Of a DNA stretch of 64,000 bases, positions 25,353 through 34,169 are shown piece by piece. The stretch is taken from the NCBI RefSeq assembly GCF_900162685.1, contig NZ_LT727828.1, positions 832,824 to 896,823 of the forward strand, given 5' to 3'. A model generated the notes under the pieces. That model did no database searches. It was not told the DNA's origin and saw only the letters and a list, made by a program, of their open reading frames with translations. Within the stretch, counting starts at the first letter, position 1. Every line of letters starts with the position of its first letter. The DNA is from Terribacillus halophilus. GTDB lineage: Bacteria; Bacillota; Bacilli; Bacillales; Amphibacillaceae. The translations under genes and the position numbers were made by a program.

Positions 25353-26681
25353 ATGTTCGATAAATTGAGTAAATTCTTAATTCCTATTGCCGGTAAATTG
25401 AATAACAATCGTTATCTTGGAGTCCTGCGTGATGCTTTCATGCTGGCATTCCCGCTGACAATTTTCGGTTCTATTATGGTCGTGCTGGCTAATTTGCCCT
25501 TCTTGGATAATGTGCTAAGTGAAACAATGCTAGCCGGTGTTCAGGAGTCATTAGGATCTGCGCCAAATGCGACAATGAATATTGCATCTGTATTTGTTGT
25601 CTTTGGTATCGGATATTATTTAGCAAAAAGCTACCAGGTTGAAGCTGTTTTTGGAGGAGCAGTAGCTTTGACTGCATTTCTTTTACTGACCCCATTCTTT
25701 GTTTCAACAGAGAGCGGGGAAGTAGTCAGTAATGTGCTTGCTGTTGATCGGCTGGGAGCTAAAGGCATGTTCCTTGGTATGATCGTCGCGTTTCTTTCTG
25801 GAGAAATTTATCGTCTTATCACACAGAAGAAAATCGTAATTAATATGCCGGCCGGTGTACCGCCAGCTGTATCGCAATCATTTGCTGCTTTAATCCCAGC
25901 GGTTGTGACGTTATCAGTATTTTTAATACTCAATATTATTGTCACACAAGGTTTTCATACAAACTTGCATGATGTCATCTTTAAGACGGTGCAGGCACCG
26001 CTTGTGGGACTTGGCGGAGGGCTGCCAGCTACTTTGATTGCTGTCTTCTTTATTCAAATTCTCTGGTTCTTCGGGCTGCATGGACAGATTATTATCAATT
26101 CGGTGATGGACCCAATCTGGAATACATTGTCACTTGAAAACTTGCAAGCTTATACCAGCAATGGAGAACTACCGCATATTATTAATAAACAATTCATCGA
26201 AGTCTATCTCGTTGGAGCAGGAGGAACAGGGATGACGCTGGCCGTACTGGTCGCAATTCTCTTATTTATGAAAAGTAAGCAGATGAAGCAGGTCGGCAAG
26301 CTGGGAATCGGACCTGGGATTTTTAATGTGAACGAGCCGGTGATCTTCGGGCTGCCGATTGTAATGAATCCATTAATTCTTCTGCCATGGATTATCGCAC
26401 CATTGATTGTGACGGTTGTAAGCTACACAGCAATGGCAATTGGCTTGGTTCCACCGCCAACTGGAGTTACGATTCCTTGGACAGTGCCTATTTTTATAAG
26501 TGGTTTCCTCGCAACGAATTCAATCGCAGGTTCCCTACTGCAACTCGTGAACGTTTTGATTGTATTCGCCATTTGGTTCCCATTCCTTAAGTTTATAGAC
26601 CGCATGAATATGAAACAAGAACGGGAAGCAGAACAGAAGAATCGTGCAGCTGATATGCAAGCACCAAAGGAGAAGATTTGA
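25353..26681 (+). CDS. PTS cellobiose-family EIIC permease
   Basis: 442 residues, GGGAGGAAA upstream, 14 bases after EIIA. About ten membrane segments. Typical motifs are LGVLRDAFMLAFPLTIFGSIMVVLANLP, INMPAGVPPAVSQSF, FFGLHGQIIINSVMDPIW and GIFNVNEPVIFGLPIVMNP, the last two close to the sugar-binding site of ChbC-type permeases. It carries a beta-linked disaccharide across the membrane as it is phosphorylated. Its stop is one base before the hydrolase ATG, so the two are cotranslated. Confidence 0.9.
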   Translation: MFDKLSKFLIPIAGKLNNNRYLGVLRDAFMLAFPLTIFGSIMVVLANLPFLDNVLSETMLAGVQESLGSAPNATMNIASVFVVFGIGYYLAKSYQVEAVFGGAVALTAFLLLTPFFVSTESGEVVSNVLAVDRLGAKGMFLGMIVAFLSGEIYRLITQKKIVINMPAGVPPAVSQSFAALIPAVVTLSVFLILNIIVTQGFHTNLHDVIFKTVQAPLVGLGGGLPATLIAVFFIQILWFFGLHGQIIINSVMDPIWNTLSLENLQAYTSNGELPHIINKQFIEVYLVGAGGTGMTLAVLVAILLFMKSKQMKQVGKLGIGPGIFNVNEPVIFGLPIVMNPLILLPWIIAPLIVTVVSYTAMAIGLVPPPTGVTIPWTVPIFISGFLATNSIAGSLLQLVNVLIVFAIWFPFLKFIDRMNMKQEREAEQKNRAADMQAPKEKI

Positions 26682-26682
26682 T

Positions 26683-28098
26683 ATGGAAGTAACAGAACAG
26701 AAACAAAAACAAGTAGATTACGAATTTCCGAAGGATTTCTGGTGGGGATCTTCGTCCTCAGCTACACAAATGGAAGGTGCAGCCGCTATGGATGGGAAAG
26801 GCCAAAATATATGGGATTACTGGTATGAACAGGAGCCAAACCGTTTTCACAATGGGATTGGTCCTGCTGAGACTTCTGGGTTCTATTACCGTTATAAAGA
26901 GGATATTCGCCTCATGAAGCAAATCGGCCATAATTCTTTTCGTTTCTCAATCTCCTGGTCGAGACTAATCCCGAATGGCACTGGAGCGGTAAATAAAAAG
27001 GCGGTAGCTTTTTATCAGAATGTAATTGATGAACTGTTACATCATGATATCGAGCCGTTTGTTAACTTGTTCCACTTTGATATGCCGATGAGTTTGCAGG
27101 AGAAAGGCGGCTGGGAAAGCAGGGAGGTTGTTGATGCATATAGTGAGTACGCCTCTATCTGTTTTGAACTATTTGGAGATAAGGTAAAAAAATGGTTCAC
27201 GCATAATGAACCAATTGTACCGGTGGAAGGTGGATATTTATATGATTTCCATTATCCAAATGTAATTGACTTTAGGCGCGCTGTACAAGTTGGCTATCAT
27301 ACGCAACTTTCTAGTGCCCTTGCAATTCAAAAATACCGAGAACAACAACAAAACGGTCAAATTGGTATTATCCTGAACTTGACACCGTCCTATCCCCGGA
27401 GCAACAATCCAGCAGATTTGGAAGCTTCACGGATTGCAGACGCGTTCTTTAATCGTTCATTCTTGGATCCTTCTGTGAAAGGGGAGTTTCCAAAAGATCT
27501 ATTGGACATTCTTCGGGAAGAGGGGTATATGCCGTCCTATACAGAAACAGATGTAGCAATTATACGTACAAACACTGTTGATTTACTAGGGGTGAATTAC
27601 TATCAGCCCCGGCGAGTTAAAGCAAAAGAGAATGCTGTTCATCCAGATGCACCATTTATGCCGGATAGATTCTTTGATTCCTATGAGATGCCTGGACGGA
27701 AAATGAATGTTCATCGTGGATGGGAAATATATGAAAAAGGAATCTATGATATCTTAATTAATTTGCGAGATAATTATGGAAACATTCCTTGTTTTATTTC
27801 TGAAAATGGCATGGGGGTCGAAGGAGAGGAAAAATTCCGTGACGATTCAGGAATTATCCAAGACGATTATCGAATTAAATTCATCCAAGATCATTTGCGC
27901 TGGACACATCAAGCTTTAGAGGAAGGAGTGAATGTACGAGGATATCATCTATGGACATTTATGGATAATTGGTCATGGATGAACGCCTATAAAAACCGTT
28001 ATGGATTCGTATCTGTAAATCTTGAAAAAGGCGGAGAACGTACGGTTAAAAAGAGCGGAGAATGGATAAAAAAAGTGGTGCAGCAAAATGGTTTCTGA
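26683..28098 (+). CDS. GH1 6-phospho-beta-glucosidase
   Basis: 471 residues from ATG 26683 (AAAGGAGAAG 7 bases upstream). A (beta/alpha)8 family-1 enzyme: FPKDFWWGSSSSATQMEGAA at the N-terminus, WFTHNEPIVP (acid/base Glu ~176), LLGVNYYQPR, CFISENGMG (nucleophile Glu ~374) and DNWSWMNAYKNRYGFV at the end. In the last motif the Glu that binds free sugars is Ser, which marks 6-phosphate enzymes; the usual phosphate Lys (K-R-Y) is replaced by Asn, with a Lys one residue earlier. It should cleave the phosphorylated disaccharide delivered by the PTS genes upstream to glucose and glucose-6-phosphate, in the cytosol. Confidence 0.88.
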   Translation: MEVTEQKQKQVDYEFPKDFWWGSSSSATQMEGAAAMDGKGQNIWDYWYEQEPNRFHNGIGPAETSGFYYRYKEDIRLMKQIGHNSFRFSISWSRLIPNGTGAVNKKAVAFYQNVIDELLHHDIEPFVNLFHFDMPMSLQEKGGWESREVVDAYSEYASICFELFGDKVKKWFTHNEPIVPVEGGYLYDFHYPNVIDFRRAVQVGYHTQLSSALAIQKYREQQQNGQIGIILNLTPSYPRSNNPADLEASRIADAFFNRSFLDPSVKGEFPKDLLDILREEGYMPSYTETDVAIIRTNTVDLLGVNYYQPRRVKAKENAVHPDAPFMPDRFFDSYEMPGRKMNVHRGWEIYEKGIYDILINLRDNYGNIPCFISENGMGVEGEEKFRDDSGIIQDDYRIKFIQDHLRWTHQALEEGVNVRGYHLWTFMDNWSWMNAYKNRYGFVSVNLEKGGERTVKKSGEWIKKVVQQNGF

Positions 28099-28100
28099 TG

Positions 28101-28127
28101 ATGGCGGCCGATATGGCCGCCATTTTA
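28101..28127 (+). terminator. Terminator after the GH1 gene
   Basis: ATGGCGGCC (28101-28109) pairs with GGCCGCCAT (28115-28123), followed by a short T run; probably partly leaky towards the regulator. Confidence 0.65.
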
Positions 28128-28201
28128 TGCTTAATTGCTGTATTACCAGTATTTTGATAAGCTAACATAAATAGATCGGCACCAGCAGAGGAGGAATGCA
28201 T

Positions 28202-28915
28202 ATGAAATACCAGGCGATATCAGAAGAAATCAGACATCGTATTGAATCAGGGTTCTATCCTCTCGATCAGCCGTTACCAGATGAGCATAGCCTTGTCGAA
28301 GAGTTTTCTTGCAGCAGAATGACAGTGAAGCGCGCGCTTGACGTACTTGCAGCAGAAGGGATTGTCTACCGAAAACGAGGGCATGGGACTTTCATTGTAC
28401 AGTCTTCTTTCCAGTCTGACTATATTCATGTTGGTACCAATGAAACGCTTGGTTTTACAAGCCTGATGCAGGAAAAAAAGGTCACATCAAAGCTGCTTTT
28501 GTTTGAAATAATAGCACCTACACCGGAAGTGGCTTCCTATTTAGCTATTTCAGAGGAAACTTCAGTCTATCACCATATACGGGTGCGCTGTGTGGACAAT
28601 AATCCACATGTTATTGAAGAAACATATATGCCAATAACATTGGTGCCAGGTATTACACCTTCAGTATTGAATCAATCTGTATATGCTTATATGAAGGAGG
28701 AACTAGGATTGAAAGTAGCTGGTTCCCGCCGCCGTATCAGAGCAGAGCAGGCAACTGAACTTGATCAGAAAGAATTGGGGTTATCGAAAGAAGAGCCTGT
28801 CCTTGTCATCGAGCAGGTTGCTTATCTCAATACTGGCATTGCGTTCGAGTATTCTTTTGCAAGGCATCGATTCGATAAGTTCGAAATTACAACAGTGAAT
28901 ATTAATGGCAAGTGA
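28202..28915 (+). CDS. GntR-family (HutC subfamily) transcriptional regulator
   Basis: 237 residues from ATG 28202, which has AGAGGAGG eight bases upstream; an ATG two codons earlier is too close to that site. N-terminal winged helix: YQAISEEIRHRIESGFYPLDQPLPDEHSLVEEFSCSRMTVKRALDVLAAEGIVYRKRGHGTFI. The C-terminal UTRA (chorismate-lyase fold) effector domain, ~70-235, includes ISEETSVYHHIRVRCVDNNPHVIEETYMP and LVIEQVAYLNTGIAFEYSFARHRFDKFE. These proteins usually bind the phosphorylated sugar made by their operon and then release DNA. Likely repressor of the adjoining PTS-GH1 genes through the palindrome at 24612. Confidence 0.88.
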   Translation: MKYQAISEEIRHRIESGFYPLDQPLPDEHSLVEEFSCSRMTVKRALDVLAAEGIVYRKRGHGTFIVQSSFQSDYIHVGTNETLGFTSLMQEKKVTSKLLLFEIIAPTPEVASYLAISEETSVYHHIRVRCVDNNPHVIEETYMPITLVPGITPSVLNQSVYAYMKEELGLKVAGSRRRIRAEQATELDQKELGLSKEEPVLVIEQVAYLNTGIAFEYSFARHRFDKFEITTVNINGK

Positions 28916-28945
28916 CCCGTCAGTTTTCTGACGGGTCACATTTTT
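28913..28945 (+). terminator. Terminator after the GntR gene
   Basis: TGACCCGTCAG (28913-28923, including the TGA stop) pairs with CTGACGGGTCA (28929-28939), followed by CATTTTTG. The stem also overlaps the last codon of the convergent rpiR gene. Confidence 0.8.
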
Positions 28946-29781
28946 GTTGCAGCAATTGCATTCCGAACTTTTTCCACGGATGCTTGCGCTTTGTCTTTTT
29001 GGCGCATAATAACAGTGACATACAATGCATCAATAATACTCAGCTGCGCAATTCGGGAAGCAAGTGCTTCCGATCGGTAAGCTGTTTCTTCGGAGCTTGT
29101 ATGTAAGGCGACATCTACTTGCTGGCCAATAGGCGATTTTGGAAACCCAGTAATGGCGATTGTTTTGGCTCCGGACTTTTTGACCGTTTGAAGCAGCTGG
29201 TAAGCATCTTTGCTGGCACCTGAATGAGAAAAGATAAATGCGACATCTTTATTAGACAGCTGCGAAGCAGACATCAGCTGCAAATGAGCATCAGGAAAGG
29301 CGAAGGCAGGTACGCCTGAGCGGACAAATTTATGATACGCATCCATTGCGACCGCATTGGACCCGCCAAAACCATAAAATTCAACTCTATTGGCACGAAG
29401 AAGCAGGTCGGCTGCCTGTTCAAGCTCATTTTCACCGAGTACTTGCAAAGTGTTTTCCAACGTTCGTATATTTGATTGAAAAATTTTTTCGGCGACCATT
29501 TTTGCATCATCGCTGTCTGTGATGTCTTCGTGCAGCATTTCGTTCGGTGCAATAATCTCAGGAGCTAATGCAATTTTTAATGCTTGGTAGCCTTTATAAC
29601 CAATTCGCTTACAAAAACGGGATACCGTAGCATCAGCCACATCTAAGTGGTCGGCTACTTGGCTAATTGTCTGGTGTACGATCGTTTCGGGCTGTTTCAA
29701 TATGAAATCGGCTATCTTTTTTTCTTTATCACTTAATCTCGGATAGTGAGAGCGAATGCCCGCTAAACCTTGCTGTGCCAA
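28936..29781 (-). CDS. RpiR-family regulator, probable gluconate regulator
   Basis: 281 residues. N-terminal HTH_6 domain (SHYPRLSDKEKKIADFILKQPETIVHQTISQVADHLDVADATVSRFCKRIGYKGYQALKIALA) then a SIS sugar-phosphate-binding domain (VEFYGFGGSNAVAMDAYHKF, FIFSHSGASKDAYQLLQTVKKSGAKTIAITGFPKSPIGQQVDVALHTSSEETAYRSEALASR). It is divergent from gnd-gntK-gntP. Probably it responds to 6-phosphogluconate and controls the operon through the paired GAAAATTATTTT sites in the shared intergenic region. In B. subtilis a GntR-family protein does this job, so the RpiR type is a different solution. Confidence 0.85.
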   Translation of the reverse strand: MAQQGLAGIRSHYPRLSDKEKKIADFILKQPETIVHQTISQVADHLDVADATVSRFCKRIGYKGYQALKIALAPEIIAPNEMLHEDITDSDDAKMVAEKIFQSNIRTLENTLQVLGENELEQAADLLLRANRVEFYGFGGSNAVAMDAYHKFVRSGVPAFAFPDAHLQLMSASQLSNKDVAFIFSHSGASKDAYQLLQTVKKSGAKTIAITGFPKSPIGQQVDVALHTSSEETAYRSEALASRIAQLSIIDALYVTVIMRQKDKAQASVEKVRNAIAATKM

Positions 29782-29835
29782 GAAAATCAGCTCGCTTTCG
29801 TCCTAATTGTTAGCAGTAGTATAGCATAAATTTAC

Positions 29836-29899
29836 TGTAATCGCTTGCAATATGAAAATTATTTTCTTATTATGGTATCATAAACTGAAAATTATTTTG
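29836..29899. promoter_or_regulatory. Operator pair and cre box between rpiR and gnd
   Basis: GAAAATTATTTTC (29854-29866, a palindrome) and GAAAATTATTTTG (29887-29899) share 12 of 13 bases with centres 33 bp (three helical turns) apart. TGTAATCGCTTGCA (29836-29849) matches the cre consensus with one mismatch. Together they suggest RpiR control plus CcpA control. Confidence 0.55.
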
Positions 29900-29915
29900 A
29901 AGGAGAATATATATC

Positions 29916-30812
29916 ATGCATATTGGATTAATCGGTCTTGGAAAAATGGGATTCAATCTTGGTTTGAACTTGTTGGACAATAATTTTGAGGTTGTTGCTT
30001 TTGATGTAAGTGAAGAAGCGCGCACGAAATTTGCTGAGACGAATGGTGAGGCTGCGTCTTCTTTGAAAGAATTAGCAGAAAAACTGCCAAGCCCTAAGAT
30101 TATCTGGTCAATGGTTCCTGCTGGAGAAATCACGGAAAAAGTGCTGGATGAGCTGAAGAGCTATCTATCTGAAGGAGATATTCTGATGGACGGCGGAAAC
30201 TCCAACTACAAGGAATCAGTGGAACGTGCAAAGGCTTTTGCTGAACATGGCATTCATTTCTTTGATGTAGGTACGAGCGGCGGAACGGATGGAGCGCGTC
30301 ACGGCGTGTGCACAATGATTGGCGGAGACGCAGAAGTGTTCAAAACAATTGAACCAATCTTCCAAGCAATCAGTGTAGAAAATGGCTATCATTACGCGGG
30401 CAAAAGCGGAAGCGGTCACTTCTTGAAAATGGTCCATAACGGCGTGGAATATGGTATGATGCAGTCGATTGCAGAAGGCTTTGAAGTATTAGAGAAAAGT
30501 GATTTTGACTTTGATTATGAGCATGTTGCGAAAGTATGGAACAACGGTTCAGTTATCCGCTCTTGGCTGATGGAACTTGTTGAATCCGCATTTAGCAAAG
30601 ATCCGCAACTGGATGCCATTCGCGGTGTGATGCATTCTTCTGGTGAAGGCAAATGGACAGTTGAAACAGCACTTGAGCTGCAAGCAGCAACACCTGTTAT
30701 CGCGATGTCACTCATGATGCGCTATCGCTCATTAGATGAAGATACGTTCTCTGGAAAAGTAGTCGCAGCATTGCGAAATGAATTCGGCGGTCACGCAGTG
30801 GTGAAACGCTAA
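29916..30812 (+). CDS. gnd: 6-phosphogluconate dehydrogenase (decarboxylating), short type
   Basis: 298 residues, GAAGGAGAAT upstream. N-terminal Rossmann fold MHIGLIGLGKMGFNLGLNLLDNNFEVVAFDV, then MDGGNSNYKES, FFDVGTSGGTDGARHGVCTMIGG and HYAGKSGSGHFLKMVHNGVEYGMMQSIAEGF with the catalytic Lys and Asn. It is the ~300-residue short type (like YqeC), typically NAD-linked, rather than the ~470-residue NADP pentose-phosphate enzyme. It oxidises 6-phosphogluconate to ribulose-5-phosphate and CO2. First gene of gnd-gntK-gntP; gluconate is imported, phosphorylated, then oxidised. Confidence 0.92.
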   Translation: MHIGLIGLGKMGFNLGLNLLDNNFEVVAFDVSEEARTKFAETNGEAASSLKELAEKLPSPKIIWSMVPAGEITEKVLDELKSYLSEGDILMDGGNSNYKESVERAKAFAEHGIHFFDVGTSGGTDGARHGVCTMIGGDAEVFKTIEPIFQAISVENGYHYAGKSGSGHFLKMVHNGVEYGMMQSIAEGFEVLEKSDFDFDYEHVAKVWNNGSVIRSWLMELVESAFSKDPQLDAIRGVMHSSGEGKWTVETALELQAATPVIAMSLMMRYRSLDEDTFSGKVVAALRNEFGGHAVVKR

Positions 30813-30831
30813 CAAAAGGGAGGGGAAGAAG

Positions 30832-32373
30832 TTGCAAGCTTCCTATATGATCGGCGTAGATATGGGGACGACAAGTACGAAGGCCGTCCTGTTCACAACA
30901 ACTGGCGAAGTAATTGCAAAGGAAGGTATTGAATATCCGTTGCATTCGCCAACAGCGGAAACAGCTGAGCAAGATCCGGAAGTGATATACCAAGCTGTAG
31001 TTTCAACCATTAAAGATACGATTCGCATTAGCGGTGTGGACCCAGCAGCGATACGCTGTATTTCCTTTAGTTCTGCCATGCATAGCGTTATTGCTGTCGA
31101 TGCTGACAACAAACCGCTCACGGCATGCATCACTTGGGCTGATAACCGAGCAACAAAATGGACGGAGAAAATCAAAGAAGAAACAGACAGCCATGGCATT
31201 TATGAGCGTACTGGCACGCCGATTCATCCAATGGCGCCGTTGTCGAAGCTGCGCTGGCTGAAAGAAGAACATCCAGCTATTTTCCAGCAGACTGCTAAAT
31301 TCATTTCCATAAAAGAATATGTTTTCTTTAAGCTATTCGGCAGCTATAAAGTTGATTATTCGATCGCTTCTGCAACAGGCATGTTCAACTTGGAGAAGCT
31401 CGATTGGGATGAGGAAGCGCTAGAGGTTGCTGGTGTTACTGCCAATCAGCTATCCGAACCGGTATCAACGACGTATCAATTTATCGGTCTGACAGAACAG
31501 ATGGCAGAAGAACTAGGTGTGATGCGGCAAACACCGTTCATCGTCGGTGCAAGTGACGGGGTTCTGTCCAATCTTGGGGTAGGTGCAGTAGAAGAAGGCG
31601 TTGTAGCCGTCACTATCGGAACGAGCGGAGCAATTCGTGCTGTAACGGACAAGCCTACAACAGATCCAAAGGGGCGTATCTTCTGTTATGCGCTGACGGA
31701 AAATCATTGGGTCGTTGGCGGACCGGTGAATAATGGCGGGGTTGTACTTCGCTGGGTGCGTGATGAGCTAGGTGCAGCCGAAACGGAAACGGCAGCACGG
31801 CTCGGTATTGATCCGTATGAAGTGCTTACCAAGATTGCTTCACTCGTAAAACCAGGATCAGATGGTCTGTTATTCCACCCTTATTTAGCAGGAGAGCGCG
31901 CACCGCTTTGGGATGCCAATGCTCGCGGTTCCTTCTTCGGGCTTGGGCTGCATCATAAGAAAGAGCACATGATTCGTGCGGTTCTGGAAGGTGTCTTATT
32001 CAATCTTTACTCGGTACTGTTAGCGTTGACAGAATTGACAGGCAGCCCGAAAAAGATTCAAGCTACAGGCGGTTTCGCACGATCAAGCTTATGGAGACAA
32101 ATGATGGCAGATATCTTTGATCAAGAAGTGCATATCCCGGAAAGCTACGAAAGTTCTTGTCTTGGAGCAGCTGTTCTCGGTTTGTATAGTCTCGGCGATA
32201 TTGAGTCATTTGATGTTGTCAATGACATGATTGGACGTACGCACCACCATACACCAAATCCGGAGTGTGTGGATGTTTATCAAGAACTGATGAGCATTTA
32301 TATTCAGTTGTCTCGGACTTTTGAAACAGAATATGCACGAATTGCTGATTTCCAGCGGAGAATGCTGCAATAA
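30832..32373 (+). CDS. gntK: Gluconokinase, FGGY family
   Basis: 513 residues from a TTG with AGGGAGGGG upstream, 19 bases after gnd. FGGY kinase: N-terminal YMIGVDMGTTSTKAVLF, the ITWADNRATKWTEKIKEET and GTPIHPMAPLSKLRWLKEEHP motifs of gluconate kinases, then VGASDGVLSNLGVGAV and VTIGTSGAIRAVTDKP. The C-terminal part holds LFHPYLAGERAPLWDANARGSFFGL and IQATGGFARSSLWRQMMADIFDQEV. It phosphorylates D-gluconate to 6-phosphogluconate with ATP. Length and motifs match B. subtilis GntK. Confidence 0.93.
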   Translation: MQASYMIGVDMGTTSTKAVLFTTTGEVIAKEGIEYPLHSPTAETAEQDPEVIYQAVVSTIKDTIRISGVDPAAIRCISFSSAMHSVIAVDADNKPLTACITWADNRATKWTEKIKEETDSHGIYERTGTPIHPMAPLSKLRWLKEEHPAIFQQTAKFISIKEYVFFKLFGSYKVDYSIASATGMFNLEKLDWDEEALEVAGVTANQLSEPVSTTYQFIGLTEQMAEELGVMRQTPFIVGASDGVLSNLGVGAVEEGVVAVTIGTSGAIRAVTDKPTTDPKGRIFCYALTENHWVVGGPVNNGGVVLRWVRDELGAAETETAARLGIDPYEVLTKIASLVKPGSDGLLFHPYLAGERAPLWDANARGSFFGLGLHHKKEHMIRAVLEGVLFNLYSVLLALTELTGSPKKIQATGGFARSSLWRQMMADIFDQEVHIPESYESSCLGAAVLGLYSLGDIESFDVVNDMIGRTHHHTPNPECVDVYQELMSIYIQLSRTFETEYARIADFQRRMLQ

Positions 32374-32397
32374 TGCGGCTTTCTCTGCCTTAGTCTG

Positions 32398-32411
32398 TGA
32401 AAGCGCTTAAA
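32398..32411 (+). promoter_or_regulatory. cre box in the gntK-gntP gap
   Basis: TGAAAGCGCTTAAA, one mismatch from the CcpA consensus, 25 bases upstream of the permease start. It may repress the permease separately from the kinase. Confidence 0.5.
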
Positions 32412-32435
32412 CAACAAAGAAGAGGGGAAATCGAG

Positions 32436-33758
32436 ATGGAGATCTATCTTTTATCTATGACCTTATTAGCTATCGTTATTGTTATTATCGGTGTTACAGT
32501 TTTCAAATGGCATGCTTTTATCAGCTTAACTGTCGCAAGTCTTTTCCTGGCCATCACGGCAGGTCTTTCATTCGATGAAATTGTAAAAGCTTATGAAACA
32601 GGCGTCGGCGGCGTGCTTGGCCACCTTGTCGGTATTCTGGCATTAGGAACGATACTTGGTAAAATGATGGCTGATTCTGGTGCGGGTAATCAAGTGGCGA
32701 ATTTCTTTGTAGACAAGTTCGGACCAAAAAGATTGCCATGGGCCATGTTCTTAGCCGGTTTTATTATTGGTATCCCGGTCTTTTTTGAAGTAGGTATATT
32801 AATCGTACTACCGCTTGTAATCAGTATTTATAAAACGACAAAGCAAAACATTTTGTTGATTGCTTTGCCAGTCATAGCTGGTCTTTCCATCGTGCACGGA
32901 CTTGTTCCCCCGCATCCAGGAGCTCTTGCAGCTATTAGCATTTATGAAGCAGATCTTGGTATGGTATTACTGTACTCCCTCGTTATTGCGATACCAGCTG
33001 GAATTCTTGGCGGTCCGGTATTTGCGAAATGGGTGCATAAGCGGGTCATTCCGCAAGGCGAGCCGAATCTCATTAAAGTGACGCAGCCGGAAAGCACACC
33101 GGGAACAGGCATTAGTTTCTTTGTCATTTTGCTGCCGGTGTTGTTAATGATTTTGTCAGCAGTTGGACCTTACATGAAACTTCCTAATTTGGCAGAAGAA
33201 CTGCTCGCTTTCATCGGAAGTCCATTAGTAGCATTATTGGTTGCGGTCTTTGTAGCTTATTACTTCCTTGGGTTCCGTCAGGGGATGGACCGTGATCGAT
33301 TAAAGAAAATGACAGAAGAATGCATTTTGCCTGTCGGTTCTATCATCTTAATCATTGGTGCCGGCGGCGGATTCAAACAAGTGCTTATCGACAGCGGTGT
33401 TGGTGACACAATTGCACAAATGTCGACGAATTTATCTCTTTCTCCAATTGTGCTGGCATTTCTTGTTGCTGGTCTGATCCGGGTTGCGACTGGATCTGCG
33501 ACTGTGGCGCTGACCACAGCGGCAGGTATTGTATCGCCAATCATTACCCACATGAGTGGTGTGAATTTGGAGTTGCTTGTCATCGCAACAGGAGCGGGTT
33601 CGCTTATGTTATCTCATGTCAATGACGCCGGTTTCTGGATGGTCAAAGAATATCTGGGCTTAACAGTGAAAGAGACATTCCGAACATGGACAGTGCTGGA
33701 GACCATTCTTGCATTTGTTGCTTTTGGCGGCGTATTGATTATGGATCTCTTTGTTTGA
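32436..33758 (+). CDS. gntP: Gluconate permease, GntP family
   Basis: 440 residues from ATG 32436 (GAGGGG upstream; earlier in-frame starts lack an RBS). About 12 membrane segments. Family motifs include LGTILGKMMADSGAGNQVANFFVDKFG, FLAGFIIGIPVFFEVGILIVLPLV, GLVPPHPGALAAI, ILIIGAGGGFKQVLIDSGVGD and GSATVALTTAAGI, ending GSLMLSHVNDAGFWMVKEYLGLTVKETFRTW. It is a proton-coupled gluconate importer in the cytoplasmic membrane. Last gene of the operon; the next terminator-like hairpin (33814) lies in a repeat element. Confidence 0.92.
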   Translation: MEIYLLSMTLLAIVIVIIGVTVFKWHAFISLTVASLFLAITAGLSFDEIVKAYETGVGGVLGHLVGILALGTILGKMMADSGAGNQVANFFVDKFGPKRLPWAMFLAGFIIGIPVFFEVGILIVLPLVISIYKTTKQNILLIALPVIAGLSIVHGLVPPHPGALAAISIYEADLGMVLLYSLVIAIPAGILGGPVFAKWVHKRVIPQGEPNLIKVTQPESTPGTGISFFVILLPVLLMILSAVGPYMKLPNLAEELLAFIGSPLVALLVAVFVAYYFLGFRQGMDRDRLKKMTEECILPVGSIILIIGAGGGFKQVLIDSGVGDTIAQMSTNLSLSPIVLAFLVAGLIRVATGSATVALTTAAGIVSPIITHMSGVNLELLVIATGAGSLMLSHVNDAGFWMVKEYLGLTVKETFRTWTVLETILAFVAFGGVLIMDLFV

Positions 33759-33777
33759 TGCATATCTAGTAAACGAT

Positions 33778-34169
33778 ACGAGGCTGAGACATAACTGTTT
33801 AAGCTATATAATGATCCAAACAATACTGCAATTACCTGCAGCGTTGTTTGGATTATTTGCATTGGAAATTTAGATGAGCGCATCGCTTCGGAAATACACT
33901 CCGCTTTCCTGCGGGCGGCTGGGGAGCCTCCGTGTATTTCCTACGCTAATTTTTGTTATGAGAAACCTTCACTAGTGTAGGGAGAATGTGTAGACTCCTC
34001 GAAAAAGATAGCGACTTTCTTGTCGGTGTCTACTTCAAAAGCCATTCCTGTTCGACAATAACAGCTAAAGTTGGAGAGGCAGCAGCCGTCAGAGGGCTGC
34101 ATTAAAAAGTATGGATCCAGTCATCGTTCGCATTTAGGATGAATTAATCTTGTTTTGTCCCAGGCTCGT
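33778..34169 (+). repeat. Structured intergenic repeat, long copy with terminal inverted repeats (R2)
   Basis: Left end ACGAGGCTGAGACATAAC, right end GTTTTGTCCCAGGCTCGT: inverted and agreeing at 15 of 18 positions. Inside are an ATCCAAAC hairpin (33814-33853), a 52-bp core closed by GGAAATACAC (33890-33899) and GTGTATTTCC (33932-33941), and a ~200-bp tail shared with the 19-kb copy (including GACTCCTCGAAAAAG and TTAGGATGAATTAATCTTG). No ORF with an RBS; no clear target duplication. It looks like a non-coding MITE-like element that also supplies the gntP terminator. Confidence 0.75.
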
